NCBI RefSeq assembly: GCF_002407185.1
Contig: NZ_CP023563.1
Coordinates: forward strand, 3,472,001 to 3,536,000
Length of the DNA: 64,000 nt
Source: Brachybacterium vulturis
GTDB lineage: Bacteria > Actinomycetota > Actinomycetes > Actinomycetales > Dermabacteraceae
Direction of reading: 5' to 3'
Below, piece by piece: positions 53,776 to 62,602 of the stretch. Below the pieces are notes generated by a model. The model was not told the origin of the DNA and ran no database searches. It saw only the letters and a list, made by a program, of their open reading frames with translations. Each line of letters starts with the position of its first letter. The first letter of the stretch is position 1. Both the position numbers and the translations under genes were made by a program.

Positions 53776-54093
53776 GTCAATGCTCCTTGGCTGTGTCTCG
53801 TGGTCTGCAGTATCGACGATGTCCTGAGACCATACAGGTGTCGGACAATCCGGCGATCTGCGGATCGGATCACCGCCCACGCTAATCCCACTGTCGGGCG
53901 GCCGCCCGACGCCGACAGTTTTCGTCATGGGATCGTGATCCACCGGAATCTGCCTCTGCCGCCTGCGAACACGCAGTCCGGACCGGCGGGATGTGACGGC
54001 GATGACGTCCTCCGGCGGCTCGCCCCGACACGCCGGGGACGGATGATTAGATGACGCCCCGCGCGCTCTTCGCGCACCAGCCAGGAGGAATCC
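53776..54093. promoter_or_regulatory. Divergent ehuB-GntR control region
   Basis: The 318 bases hold no gene. The motif TGTCGG/CCGACA recurs: TGTCGGACA (53839-53847, a 4-1-4 palindrome close to the GntR/FCD TNGTNNNACNA pattern), CTGTCGG (53891-53897) and CCGACAG (53912-53918). The last two form ACTGTCGG-N14-CCGACAGT around an 18-bp perfect palindrome (53893-53910). These are candidate operators for the divergent GntR protein. Confidence 0.45.
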
Positions 54094-54882
54094 ATGCGCC
54101 CTCGTCCCGAGACGGTCCAGCTGCCGATGATGCAGCCGATCCGTCGACCCTCGATCATCGATCAGGCCGAGCTCGAACTGCGCAATGCGATCTATTTCGG
54201 TGATCTCCGCCCCGGCGACACGATCCCCGAGGTCCAGGTCTCCAAGCAGATGGGCATCTCCCGCTCGTCCCTGCGTGAGGCCTGCCAGCGCCTGGTCCGC
54301 GACGGTCTGCTCACGCAGATCCCTGGGCGCGGCCTGTTCGTGACCAGGATGGATGCCGGGACGATGTCGGACTTCATCGACTACCGCCTGGGCATCGAGA
54401 TGCAGGCCGCCTCGATCGTGGCCGATCGGATCTCTGCGCTCCGCGCCGCCGACGACGACGCGGCCGCCGACGAGCTGCTGGCGCCGCTGCGGGACGCCCT
54501 GGAGCGGACCCGTCGGGCCCTCGCGGCCGAGGAGGTGATCGAGGCCGGCAATGCGGACCTCGATCTTCATCAGCTGCTCGCCGAGGTCGCCCGGAACCCC
54601 TTCCTGATCTCCGCCATGAGCACGATCGTGATCCTCACCCGGATGGGGAGCTTCTCGGATCCGCTCGGATTCGGCGTCCGCGCCGACATCACCGCCGCGC
54701 ACCAGAGGCTGCTGGACGCCCTGTCCGCGGGCGACGCCTCGCGGGCCCGCGCGGTGCTGCGCGAGACGCTGCAGGAGCTCGCCGCCCGGCTGCGCAGCGG
54801 AGAGCACACGCAGCAGGTGGTGCGGGATCCCGATCTGCTGGAGTCCGACGGGCCGGAGTGGACGGCGCTGAACGAGCAGTAG
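54094..54882 (+). CDS. GntR-family (FCD subfamily) transcriptional regulator
   Basis: A 262-residue regulator. The N-terminal winged helix (about 20-85) has IIDQAELELRNAIYFGDLRP, then VSKQMGISRSSLREACQRLVRDGLL and a wing GRGLFV. The C-terminal FCD domain has metal/ligand-binding features DLDLHQLLAEVARNPF and ADITAAHQRLLDAL (two His). It probably controls the divergent ehuBCDA operon; other ectoine clusters use the MocR-type EnuR instead, so this pairing is unusual. AGGAGG lies directly upstream of the ATG. No ectoine catabolic genes are linked. Confidence 0.92.
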   Translation: MRPRPETVQLPMMQPIRRPSIIDQAELELRNAIYFGDLRPGDTIPEVQVSKQMGISRSSLREACQRLVRDGLLTQIPGRGLFVTRMDAGTMSDFIDYRLGIEMQAASIVADRISALRAADDDAAADELLAPLRDALERTRRALAAEEVIEAGNADLDLHQLLAEVARNPFLISAMSTIVILTRMGSFSDPLGFGVRADITAAHQRLLDALSAGDASRARAVLRETLQELAARLRSGEHTQQVVRDPDLLESDGPEWTALNEQ

Positions 54883-54901
54883 CGAGCCGGGCGTGGCTCC
54901 G

Positions 54902-54937
54902 CCGCTCGGACCAAGGACGCCGCTCGGACCAGGGACG
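54902..54937 (+). repeat. 18-bp tandem duplication
   Basis: CCGCTCGGACCA(A/G)GGACG occurs twice back to back, identical at 17 of 18 positions, just after the GntR gene. Confidence 0.85.
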
Positions 54938-54941
54938 ACGA

Positions 54942-54978
54942 AAGGCCCCTCCCGCGGTATCACCGCAGGATGGGCCTT
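54942..54978. terminator. Terminator for tRNA-Ser and the GntR gene
   Basis: AAGGCCC (54942-54948) pairs with GGGCCTT (54972-54978), with GCGG/CCGC inside. On the minus strand the stem ends in GGCCTTTCGTC, a weak T-tail suiting the tRNA transcript. Confidence 0.7.
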
Positions 54979-54986
54979 GCTGTCGG

Positions 54987-55075
54987 CGGAGACGAGAGGA
55001 TTTGAACCTCCGAGGCGATTTTGGTCGCCTACTCCCTTAGCAGGGGAGCGCATTCGGCCGCTCTGCCACGTCTCC
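54987..55075 (-). tRNA. tRNA-Ser (anticodon GCT)
   Basis: An 89-nt tRNA with the long variable arm of class II. The acceptor GGAGACG/CGTCTCC is perfect, the anticodon stem CTCCC/GGGAG holds loop CTGCTAA (anticodon GCT, reading AGC/AGU), and the variable arm GGCGA..TCGCC is paired. CCA is not encoded. Confidence 0.95.
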
Positions 55076-55190
55076 TGGCGCCGCACTGGAGCGCGGCACG
55101 CCGAGCCAGCATACGGGAGCGGGCGGAGTGCTCCAAAGCGAGAGCACGCAGATCACGTCACATGTGCGGCGAGGCCCTCCGCCGCCGGCC

Positions 55191-55667
55191 TCACAGGCCG
55201 AGCTTCTCCTGCAGCAGCGCGATGTGCTTCGGGGTGCCGACGCGGTACTTCACGAACGTCAGCACGCCCTCGGCGTCGATCGCGAAGGTCGAGCGGATCG
55301 TGCCCTGGACCAGCTTCCCGTACATGTTCTTCTCGCCCCAGGCGCCGTACGCCTCCATCACCTGGTGGGACTCGTCCGAGGCGAGGGTGAACGGCAGGCC
55401 CTGCTCGGCGATGAAGCGATCCAGCTCCGCCACGGGATCCGGTGAGATCCCGATCACCCGATAGCCGGCGTCGAGGAACAGCTGATGGTTGTCGCGCAGG
55501 TCACAGGCCTGCGTGGTGCACAGCGAGGTGTTCGCCGCCGGGTAGAACCACAGCAGGGCCGGGGCGCCGGCCAGCGCGGCGAGATCCACCCTGCCGCCAC
55601 CGGCGGTGGGCAGGTCGAGGGCGGGGGCGGCATCCCCGACGGCGAGCTTCACGGGTGCGGGCGACAT
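55191..55667 (-). CDS. bcp: Thioredoxin-dependent peroxiredoxin (BCP/PrxQ type)
   Basis: A 158-residue peroxiredoxin: FYPAANTSLCTTQACDLRDN carries the peroxidatic Cys and, five residues later, a likely resolving Cys, as in bacterioferritin comigratory proteins. The usual Pro of the PxxxTxxC motif is altered (NTSLC). It reduces peroxides at the expense of thioredoxin. The ATG at 55667 is supported by family starts. It lies 34 nt downstream of the K+ channel gene on the same strand, so the two may be co-transcribed. Confidence 0.92.
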   Translation of the reverse strand: MSPAPVKLAVGDAAPALDLPTAGGGRVDLAALAGAPALLWFYPAANTSLCTTQACDLRDNHQLFLDAGYRVIGISPDPVAELDRFIAEQGLPFTLASDESHQVMEAYGAWGEKNMYGKLVQGTIRSTFAIDAEGVLTFVKYRVGTPKHIALLQEKLGL

Positions 55668-55701
55668 GGGTCTCCTGAGGGCGAGAGGGTGTGCCGCCAG
55701 C

Positions 55702-57447
55702 CTATCGTCGGCCCGGTCGTCGGCCCAGCCGGCGCCGCCCGAGGTAGGTCTCGCGGAAGCGGCGCTCGGCGTGCCGGTCACCGAGCAGCAGCAGCTTCCC
55801 GGGGGCCGAGGGGATGGACTCGGTGTCGTAGCCCAGGGTGCCGTCCTCGTCGAGGACGGCGACGATATGGCAGCCGGTGCGCCGGCGCACCTCGTCGTCG
55901 CGCACCGAGCGACGCGCCAGCGAGGCCGGCCGCGGCACCAGGAACAGCTCATTGCCCTCGGCGACCAGCACCCGGTGGCTGAGCCCGGCGCGGTTCCACA
56001 GGTCGGTCGCGCCGATGGTGGCGTAGGAGAGCACGCTGTCCGCCCCGGCGCGATAGAGCGTGGCGACGTTGCGCTCATAGGTGGCGCGCGAGACCATCTG
56101 CAGCTCGGGACGCAGCCGACGGCAGAACAGGGTGAGGTAGACGTTCAGATCGTCGTCACGCGGCGTGACCAGCACGGCCGAGGCGCTCTCGAGACCCGCC
56201 CGGCGCAGGATCCGCTGATCAGCGGCATCGCCTGTGACCACCGCGTAGCTCGCGGTCCCCTCGAGCACCGAGTAGGAGTTCTCGACGCGCCCGGGCTCCA
56301 GCTCGACGATCGTGTTGGGCACCCCCTCGTCGCTCAGCGCACGGGACGCGGCCCGCCCCACCCGGCCGCCGCCGAGGATCACCACCGGGGCCTCGGAGAC
56401 CGCACGGCTCTGGAACTGCGCGTCGTAGCGGGCGAGGTCATCCTCCTGGCCGGCGAGCACCAGCACGGTCGCGTCCGTGATCCGCAGATCGGGGGTCATC
56501 GCCCGCAGCCGCCCCTTGCGCATGATCGCCAGGATCCGCACCCGGGAGCGCAGCAGGGGCAGCGCCTCCCCCAGGGTCATGCCCACCAGGCCGGTGCCGC
56601 GGGCCGCGGCCTCGGCGATGATCGTGGAGCCGAAGCTGCCGATGGCGTGGAAGCGACCCGTCGAGCCCAGCACCCGGGAGGCCATCTCGCGTCCCAGCAC
56701 CTGGCCGAGCTCGAGCACGTGGTCGGCGCCGGCGAGATCGAGCACGTCGACGGAGACCGGCTTCGAGGCGGTCACCGCGACGGGCACCTTGGCGGCGGCC
56801 TGCCGCACGGTGAACGCGACGTTGGTGTTCGCAGTGTCGGAGAGGGTGGAGACCACCAGGCGCGCCCGAGCGGCCCCGGCGCTGCGGTACGTCATCGCGG
56901 AGTCGAGGGGGCCGACGACCACCTGCCGCCCCTGGTCGTGCAGCTCCCCGGCGAGCGCGATGTCCTCGAGGATCAGGACGGCCGGGACCTGGCAGCGCTC
57001 GGCCCGGGCGGCGAAGGCCTGGGTGACGGCATCGGAGCCCACCAGCAGCACGTGGTCCCGCAGCGTCGGCGCGACCCGCCGCGGCGTCCGGGCGGCGCGA
57101 CGCCGGTCCAGCCACGGCGTGACGACGTACTGGATCACGTAGAAGGGCAGCAGCACCAGGATGTAGACGATCCCGCTGAGCAGCACGCACATCGAGAACA
57201 GTCGGCCCAGGTCCGTGGTGAAGGTGATGTCGCCGTACCCCAGGGTGGACATGGTGGTGACGGTCCAGTACACGGCGGTGGCCCAGGAATGGTCCGCGAC
57301 CTCGTGCGCCATCAGGAGCTTGAACACCACGGAGTACACGACCACCATCAGCGCGCCGACCCCGAGGATCACCACGCCCGACTTCGAGCGGCGGCGGACG
57401 AACTGCAGTCGTTCGGCGCGCGGGCGCTCAGCTGTCGACAGACCCAT
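55702..57447 (-). CDS. Two-TM potassium channel with two RCK (TrkA-N/TrkA-C) domains
   Basis: A 581-residue channel. Two helices (about 24-46 and 80-102) flank a pore loop with selectivity filter TTMSTLGYGD (about 64-73). The cytoplasmic part holds two RCK units: the first NAD-like fold begins DHVLLVGSDAVTQAFA, the second VVILGGGRVGRAASRA (true GxGxxG); each is followed by a TrkA-C-like domain. The first Rossmann fold lacks the canonical glycine pattern. It should gate K+ flux in response to nucleotides or ions. GGAGAGGACAG precedes the ATG at 57447. It is upstream of, and probably co-transcribed with, bcp. Confidence 0.92.
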   Translation of the reverse strand: MGLSTAERPRAERLQFVRRRSKSGVVILGVGALMVVVYSVVFKLLMAHEVADHSWATAVYWTVTTMSTLGYGDITFTTDLGRLFSMCVLLSGIVYILVLLPFYVIQYVVTPWLDRRRAARTPRRVAPTLRDHVLLVGSDAVTQAFAARAERCQVPAVLILEDIALAGELHDQGRQVVVGPLDSAMTYRSAGAARARLVVSTLSDTANTNVAFTVRQAAAKVPVAVTASKPVSVDVLDLAGADHVLELGQVLGREMASRVLGSTGRFHAIGSFGSTIIAEAAARGTGLVGMTLGEALPLLRSRVRILAIMRKGRLRAMTPDLRITDATVLVLAGQEDDLARYDAQFQSRAVSEAPVVILGGGRVGRAASRALSDEGVPNTIVELEPGRVENSYSVLEGTASYAVVTGDAADQRILRRAGLESASAVLVTPRDDDLNVYLTLFCRRLRPELQMVSRATYERNVATLYRAGADSVLSYATIGATDLWNRAGLSHRVLVAEGNELFLVPRPASLARRSVRDDEVRRRTGCHIVAVLDEDGTLGYDTESIPSAPGKLLLLGDRHAERRFRETYLGRRRLGRRPGRR

Positions 57448-57579
57448 CGCTGTCCTCTCCACGACCGTCCGGGATCCGCTGACCGCCCGCGGGTGCGGGC
57501 CGGCTTCCGGGATCTCCCGGAGCACAGTAGGCCGCGACCGGGCGTCGATGCACCCGGCCCGGGCCGGGTGAGCGGAGGG

Positions 57580-58275
57580 TCACGGCGCGGCGCTGCCGGG
57601 ACGGTCGGTGCTGTCGGGGCCCTGCGCCCAGGCGTGCTCGACCAGCTCACGCAGCGTGCCGGGGTCGATCGCCGCGAGCGAGCGCACCCATACGCAACCG
57701 GCGCCGCGACGGTGCTTCCCGAGCCTCGCCAGCAGCTCCTCGGAGCGGGGGAAGCCCTGGAGACCGTAGAGCGCGAGCTCGCCCCTGCGCGGGCTGAAGC
57801 CGAGCTGGAAGGTTTCCCCCTCGCGCCCGGAGGCGTAGCGATAGTGCACCTCGCCATAGCCGATCATGCTGGGCCCCCACATGGTCGCGCTCGCTCCGGT
57901 GGCCGCGCCGAAGATCTCCAGCAGCGCCTCCCCGTCGCGACGGCGACGGGGCTCGAGCCCGGCCACGTACTCGGCCGGATCGGCGGCGGTGGCGTGGGTC
58001 TTCAGGTCGCTCGCGCCGGTCCCCGTCGCGCCCCGGGTGACCACGTCCCGGCGCGTCTGCGGGGCGGGCGGGTCCTGCATCGTGGCGCCGTGCTCGGCGA
58101 GCACCGCCTGCAGTCGGCGCCCGGCCGCGGGGCCGACGCCGTGCAGCTGCGCCAGGTCCGGCCAGTCGCGTCCCGCGAGGTCGCCGACGGTGTGCACCCC
58201 CTGGGCGGCCAGGGCACGGGCGGCCGGGCGGCCGACGCCGGGGACGAGACCGACCGGGGTGGTGAGAGCGCTCAT
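57580..58275 (-). CDS. Helix-hairpin-helix / DUF1801 protein
   Basis: A 231-residue two-domain protein. The N-terminal 50 residues contain two helix-hairpin-helix-like units (GLVPGVGRPAARALAAQGV and LAQLHGVGPAAGRRLQAVL), which usually bind DNA or serve as a protein-interaction module. From residue 90 on it matches DUF1801 (YVAGLEPRRRRDGEALLEIF, TMWGPSMIGYGEVHYRYA). DUF1801 proteins are uncharacterised, iron-chaperone-like folds. The start overlaps the upstream DUF6328 stop by ATGA. Confidence 0.82.
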   Translation of the reverse strand: MSALTTPVGLVPGVGRPAARALAAQGVHTVGDLAGRDWPDLAQLHGVGPAAGRRLQAVLAEHGATMQDPPAPQTRRDVVTRGATGTGASDLKTHATAADPAEYVAGLEPRRRRDGEALLEIFGAATGASATMWGPSMIGYGEVHYRYASGREGETFQLGFSPRRGELALYGLQGFPRSEELLARLGKHRRGAGCVWVRSLAAIDPGTLRELVEHAWAQGPDSTDRPGSAAP

Positions 58276-58817
58276 GGGAGGAGCGTAGGCGAGCTGGACC
58301 CCGCGCATCCTCTCTGGCGTCCGATCCGGGCGGGCAGCGCGACCAGCAGCAGCGCCATCATCGCCAGCAGCACCAGCCCCACCACCACTGCGTGGGAGCG
58401 GGTCAGCACGACGTCGACCACGAACACGGCCACACCGGTCAGCAGCACCCCGAGCAGCAGGATCGCCGTGCGCAGCAGCGTGTTGGCGACCCGGACCATC
58501 TCGTCCTTCACCCGCTGCCGGAAGAGCCGGCGGTGCATGCCCACCGGGGTGAGCAGCAGGGCGACGATCACCAGGGCGAGCAGCAGCAGTCCGAGGTACC
58601 AGCCCACCTGGAGCGCATCGAGCTGCTCGAAGCGGGCTTGGAAGGGCAGGACCATGAGGAAGGCAGCGAGGATCTGGGACCCCGTCTGCAGCACCCGGAT
58701 CTCCTGGAGCAGCTCGTTCCAGTTGCGATCCAGCCGTGCGGCGACGGACTCCTCGCTGCGGTCGTACCCCTCGGCGCTCTCGCCGGTGTCGTCGCTCGGC
58801 CCGTCGTCGGCGCTCAT
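58272..58817 (-). CDS. DUF6328 family membrane protein
   Basis: A 181-residue membrane protein. An acidic N-terminus is followed by LDRNWNELLQEIRVLQTGSQ, the hallmark of DUF6328, and four hydrophobic helices (ILAAFLMVLPFQARF, YLGLLLLALVIVALLL, ILLLGVLLTGVAVFV, VVVGLVLLAMMALLL). The function is unknown. TACACT 6 nt before the ATG at 58817 gives a leaderless promoter. It is coupled to the HhH/DUF1801 gene and divergent from the YdcF pair. Confidence 0.8.
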   Translation of the reverse strand: MSADDGPSDDTGESAEGYDRSEESVAARLDRNWNELLQEIRVLQTGSQILAAFLMVLPFQARFEQLDALQVGWYLGLLLLALVIVALLLTPVGMHRRLFRQRVKDEMVRVANTLLRTAILLLGVLLTGVAVFVVDVVLTRSHAVVVGLVLLAMMALLLVALPARIGRQRGCAGSSSPTLLP

Positions 58818-58823
58818 GGACCC

Positions 58824-58829
58824 AGTGTA
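58824..58829 (-). promoter_or_regulatory. -10 box of leaderless promoter (DUF6328)
   Basis: On the minus strand TACACT is followed by GGGTCC and the ATG at 58817. Confidence 0.5.
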
Positions 58830-58907
58830 GGTATCCCGTCCCGCGGTGCGGCGAGCGCCGCCGCCTGCCGTGACAGGATGGGACGTCGCCCGGGAGAGGA
58901 GCTGTGC

Positions 58908-59912
58908 ATGGTGGGGGTGGGGAGTGCGGCCGCCCTGTCGTGGACGGCGTATCTGCTGCTGTTCCGTCAGGATGCCCGCCGGCTGCGCACCGGGGTCGTC
59001 CTGCTGCTGGCGACCTTCTCGACCACCGCTCTCCTGGCCCGCCTCGTCCTGCGGGGGCGCCCGACGGGAGAGGTGCTCCTCCAGGTCGCGAGTGCACTCG
59101 GCCTGAGCGGGGCGCTCGCACTGGGCGCGACCGTGGTGGTCGGCTCGCTCGCCGTCTCCCGGGCCGAGAGCGGCCTCCCTGGCCGCGTGCTGTCGGGCCT
59201 GGGCGGGCTCGCCCTGCTCCTGTCCCCCTGGGTCGTGGCGGCCCTGGCCGGGGCCGGGAGCCCGCTCGGTCTCGGCGCGGCGGTGATCGCCGGGATGATC
59301 ACGATGACCCTGGGGCTCGCGTATCTGGTGTTCCTGGGCGCCACGGTCCCCTACCAGCTGTTCCCTCGACCCCGTGAGGGCACCGGGATCATCATCCTCG
59401 GCTCCACCCTGTACGACGGACGCGTCCCTCCCCTGCTGCGTCGGCGTCTGGAGCGCGCCGTCGCCGAGCGCGAACGTCTCCTCGACCTCGGGATCGATCC
59501 GCTGCTGGTGCCCTCCGGAGGCAAGGGAGACGCGGAGAACCCCGCCGAGAGCGAGGCGATGGCCGCCCATCTCACTGCGGTGCTCGGGGTGCCGTCCGAC
59601 AGGGTACGGGCCGAGACCGAGGCGCGCACCACCGAGGAGAACCTGATCCTCTCCCACCGGCTTCTCGATGACACCGGCCACCAGGGACCGTACATCGTCT
59701 CCACCAGCGGCTACCACGCGTTCCGGGCCGGGCTGCTGGCGCGCGGGCTGGGATTCGACGACGCGGTGATCGGGGGCCGGACCTCGCTGTCCTATCTCCC
59801 CACCGCGACGCTGCGGGAGTTCGTCCTGACCATGTCGTACCGCATGCGCTGGATCGCCGCGTCGCTCCCGGTGACGGCAGGGCTCGTCGTCCTGCTGCTG
59901 CGCGCCGCCTGA
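58908..59912 (+). CDS. YdcF-like (DUF218) membrane protein, copy 1
   Basis: A 334-residue protein with four to five N-terminal membrane helices and a C-terminal DUF218/YdcF domain: GIIILGSTLYDGRVPPLL, RLLDLGIDPLLVPSGGKG, DRVRAETEARTTEENLILSH and YIVSTSGYHAFRAGLLARGLG. The domain is related to SanA/YdcF and has been proposed to bind nucleotide-like compounds or influence envelope permeability. GAGAGGAG lies 7 nt before the ATG at 58908. The next gene is a clear paralogue, 60 nt downstream. Confidence 0.87.
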   Translation: MVGVGSAAALSWTAYLLLFRQDARRLRTGVVLLLATFSTTALLARLVLRGRPTGEVLLQVASALGLSGALALGATVVVGSLAVSRAESGLPGRVLSGLGGLALLLSPWVVAALAGAGSPLGLGAAVIAGMITMTLGLAYLVFLGATVPYQLFPRPREGTGIIILGSTLYDGRVPPLLRRRLERAVAERERLLDLGIDPLLVPSGGKGDAENPAESEAMAAHLTAVLGVPSDRVRAETEARTTEENLILSHRLLDDTGHQGPYIVSTSGYHAFRAGLLARGLGFDDAVIGGRTSLSYLPTATLREFVLTMSYRMRWIAASLPVTAGLVVLLLRAA

Positions 59913-59972
59913 TCGGTGCCGGGGCGCGGCGGCGTGTCAGGATGGGGCGCCGCACGAGACGAGGAGTCGTGG

Positions 59973-60989
59973 ATGCTGGGAGCACTGATCGGGGCCGCCT
60001 TCTGGTGGGGGCTGTATCTGCTGGTCTTCCACCGGGACCGGCGCCGGGTGCGCAACGGTGTGATGCTGCTGATCGCGCTGTATTCGAGCCTGTCCGCACT
60101 CGCCCTGCTGGTGGAGACGACTCTCCCGCTGGGCGACCTCTTGGTGCTCGGCGTCGTGCTGCTCGAGCTGCTGGGGGCGCTCGGGCTCGGGGTGTTCATG
60201 GTGTGGAACGGGCTGACCATGGTGCGCAGGGAGGGGCGATCCCTGGGGAACCTGCTCTCGGGCCTGGCGGGCCTCGCGCTGCTGGGTGCACCGGTGGCCG
60301 CAGCGGCGCTGCTGGCCACCCTCACCCCGCTCGGGCTGGGGGCGGGAGCGCTGCTGGCGCTGATCTCGCTGCACATGGGGCTCGCGTTCCTGGTGTTCCT
60401 GTGCGCGTCGGTCCCCTACCAGCTGTTCCCGAGGAAGCTGCCCACGGAGGGGGTCATCGTCCACGGCTCCGGCCTGGTCCGGGGACGGGTGAGCCGACTG
60501 CTGCGCAACCGGCTGGACCGCGCGGTCGCCGAGCGCGAGCGACTGCTCGGCCTCGGCCTCGACCCGCTGCTGGTGCCCTCGGGCGGCCAGGGCGCGGACG
60601 AGCCCCGGACGGAGGGCGCGGCGATGGCCCAGTACCTCGTCGAGGAGGCCGGGGTCCCCGAGGACCGGGTCCGGGCCGAGACCGCGTCCCGGACCACGGA
60701 GGAGAACCTCACCCTCTCCCACAGCATCCTCGAGGATGCCGGGATCGAGGGGCCGTACATCGTCACGACCAGCAGGTACCACGCGTTCCGTGCCGCGCTG
60801 CTGGCACGGTCGCTGGGCTACGAGGACGAGGCCGTGGGCGGCCCCACCACGTTCTACTACGTCCCCAGCGCCACCCTCAGGGAGTTCCTCGCGGTGCTGT
60901 CGTACCGCAGGGTGTGGCTCGCGGTCTCGTTCCTGCCGGCCCTGGGGGTCGTGGCCCTGCTGGTCCGCGCGGTGACGCTGTACGCCTGA
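59973..60989 (+). CDS. YdcF-like (DUF218) membrane protein, copy 2
   Basis: A 338-residue paralogue of the preceding gene with the same layout: N-terminal membrane helices, then GVIVHGSGLVRGRVSRLL, LLVPSGGQGADEPRTEGAAM, RAETASRTTEENLTLSHSIL and YIVTTSRYHAFRAALLARSL. Both copies share YQLFPR just before the DUF218 domain. The pair arose by tandem duplication and then diverged. GAGGAG precedes the ATG at 59973. The function is not known. Confidence 0.87.
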   Translation: MLGALIGAAFWWGLYLLVFHRDRRRVRNGVMLLIALYSSLSALALLVETTLPLGDLLVLGVVLLELLGALGLGVFMVWNGLTMVRREGRSLGNLLSGLAGLALLGAPVAAAALLATLTPLGLGAGALLALISLHMGLAFLVFLCASVPYQLFPRKLPTEGVIVHGSGLVRGRVSRLLRNRLDRAVAERERLLGLGLDPLLVPSGGQGADEPRTEGAAMAQYLVEEAGVPEDRVRAETASRTTEENLTLSHSILEDAGIEGPYIVTTSRYHAFRAALLARSLGYEDEAVGGPTTFYYVPSATLREFLAVLSYRRVWLAVSFLPALGVVALLVRAVTLYA

Positions 60990-61040
60990 GCGCTCAGCGA
61001 CGCCCGTGAAGGGCGTGCACCCGGTGCCCATCTCCGGGGG

Positions 61041-62522
61041 TCACAGCCGCGCCAGCTCCCCCAGCGCGGTGCGCGTCCACCACGCGCCGGTCTCCCGCCG
61101 CTCCTGCCCCGTGGCGTACCGGTACTCGAAGTAGCGCACCCGGATCCCCGTCGGCGCCGCACCGTCGAATGGATCGGTGCGCAGCAGCCGTCGCACCCCC
61201 GGGTCGCCCTGGCGCAGCTTCTCCAGCAGCGCCACGAACCAGGGCTCCGCCCCCGGGCGCAGGGCCAGAAACCACATCTGCCAGTCGAGCCGCAGATGGT
61301 AGGGAGCGAACTGCCGTGAGCGCCGTCGCACGTCCCCGGGCTTGCCGCGGAACTCGAACGGCAGCCACTCCGCCTCCGCGGCGGTGTCGGGGTCGGCGGC
61401 GCGGGTGCCCTCGATGATCACCTCGTAGCGCCGCTGGGTCATCGAGCCGAAGGCTCCGTAGGCGTTGACCAGGTGGAAGCGGTTGAAGCTGGCGTTCATC
61501 AGCTGGTGGGAGGAGAACAGGTTCCGCAGCGGCGCCCAGGAGAGGACCGCGAGCAGGGCGAACACGGCCAGGATCAGCAGCTGCCACCACAGCGGCGAGG
61601 CTCCGCCGGGAAGCGGCTCGCCGATGATCGGCCACCGCTGCCAGCCCCAGCCCGGCCACGGCCCGCCCCCGAGCCAGCGCAGGAACGAGTCGCTGATCGC
61701 GGAGAACGCCACCAGGATGGTGAGCCAGTTCAGCCAGGCGAAGTTGCCGGTGACCACCAGGAACAGCTGCGTGAGGATCACCGCCGCCGCGGCGATCGAG
61801 GCGATCGGCTGCGGGAGCAGGACCAGCCAGATCACCCCCAGCTGCACGGCGTGGCTGCCCAGCACCTCGAGCCGGTGCCACCAGTGCGGCGTGAGGTGCG
61901 CGCGGCGGCTGAGCGGGCCGGGCATGGGCTGGGTCTGGTGGTGATGGTCCATCGCGGTGAGGTCGCGCCAGGAGGAATCGCCCCGCAGCTTGATCATCCC
62001 GGCGCCGAACTCGAGGCGCAGCAGCATCCAGCGCAGGAAGAACAGGATCAGCAGCGGGGGCGCGACCGCATGGGAGCCCAGGAAGCCGACGAGGAACCCG
62101 CACTCCAGCAGCATCGACTCCCAGCCGAAGCCGTAGAAGATCTGGCCGACGGAGTGGATCGAGAGGTACAGGGCCCACATCGCCCCGAACACCACGATCG
62201 TGGTCCAGGCCGGTCCCTGCTGCGGCAGACCCAGCACCGTGAGGGCGCCGAGCAGCATCCCCGCCAGGCACATCACCCGCAGCAGACGGTCGCTGTACGG
62301 GGTGCGGCGCCAGCGGAAGAGCGTGGGCCCCGCCCGGTCACCGGCGCGCTCGAGGAAGTCGGGCGCCGGCAGCAGCCCGCGCTCGCCCAGCAGCACCGGG
62401 AACTGGTGGAAGGTGGAGAGGAAGGCGAGGAGGAACACCGCGGCGACGCCGCGCTGGATCACCTCCCGGGCGATCGTGAAGTCATGCCCGTCCAGCAGCC
62501 CCAGCCAGCTGCTCCAGTCCAC
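61041..62522 (-). CDS. Lipase maturation factor (LMF1)-like membrane protein
   Basis: A roughly 493-residue polytopic membrane protein of the lipase-maturation-factor family. Typical segments are FGWESMLLECGFLVGF, FGAGMIKLRGDSSW, MPGPLSRRAHLTPHW, then GNFAWLNWLTILV and a C-terminal APYHLRLDWQMWFLAL. Bacterial members are uncharacterised; the vertebrate homologue helps fold lipases in the ER. The GTG at 62522 has GGAGG 8 nt upstream; another GTG three codons earlier is too close to that site. Confidence 0.88.
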   Translation of the reverse strand: MDWSSWLGLLDGHDFTIAREVIQRGVAAVFLLAFLSTFHQFPVLLGERGLLPAPDFLERAGDRAGPTLFRWRRTPYSDRLLRVMCLAGMLLGALTVLGLPQQGPAWTTIVVFGAMWALYLSIHSVGQIFYGFGWESMLLECGFLVGFLGSHAVAPPLLILFFLRWMLLRLEFGAGMIKLRGDSSWRDLTAMDHHHQTQPMPGPLSRRAHLTPHWWHRLEVLGSHAVQLGVIWLVLLPQPIASIAAAAVILTQLFLVVTGNFAWLNWLTILVAFSAISDSFLRWLGGGPWPGWGWQRWPIIGEPLPGGASPLWWQLLILAVFALLAVLSWAPLRNLFSSHQLMNASFNRFHLVNAYGAFGSMTQRRYEVIIEGTRAADPDTAAEAEWLPFEFRGKPGDVRRRSRQFAPYHLRLDWQMWFLALRPGAEPWFVALLEKLRQGDPGVRRLLRTDPFDGAAPTGIRVRYFEYRYATGQERRETGAWWTRTALGELARL

Positions 62523-62602
62523 AGCGCTCACCTCCGACGGCTCGGTCCCTGCCCCCGATCATCCATCGGGGGCGCGGGCCTGTCACGCCCCGGCGCGCGA
62601 GC

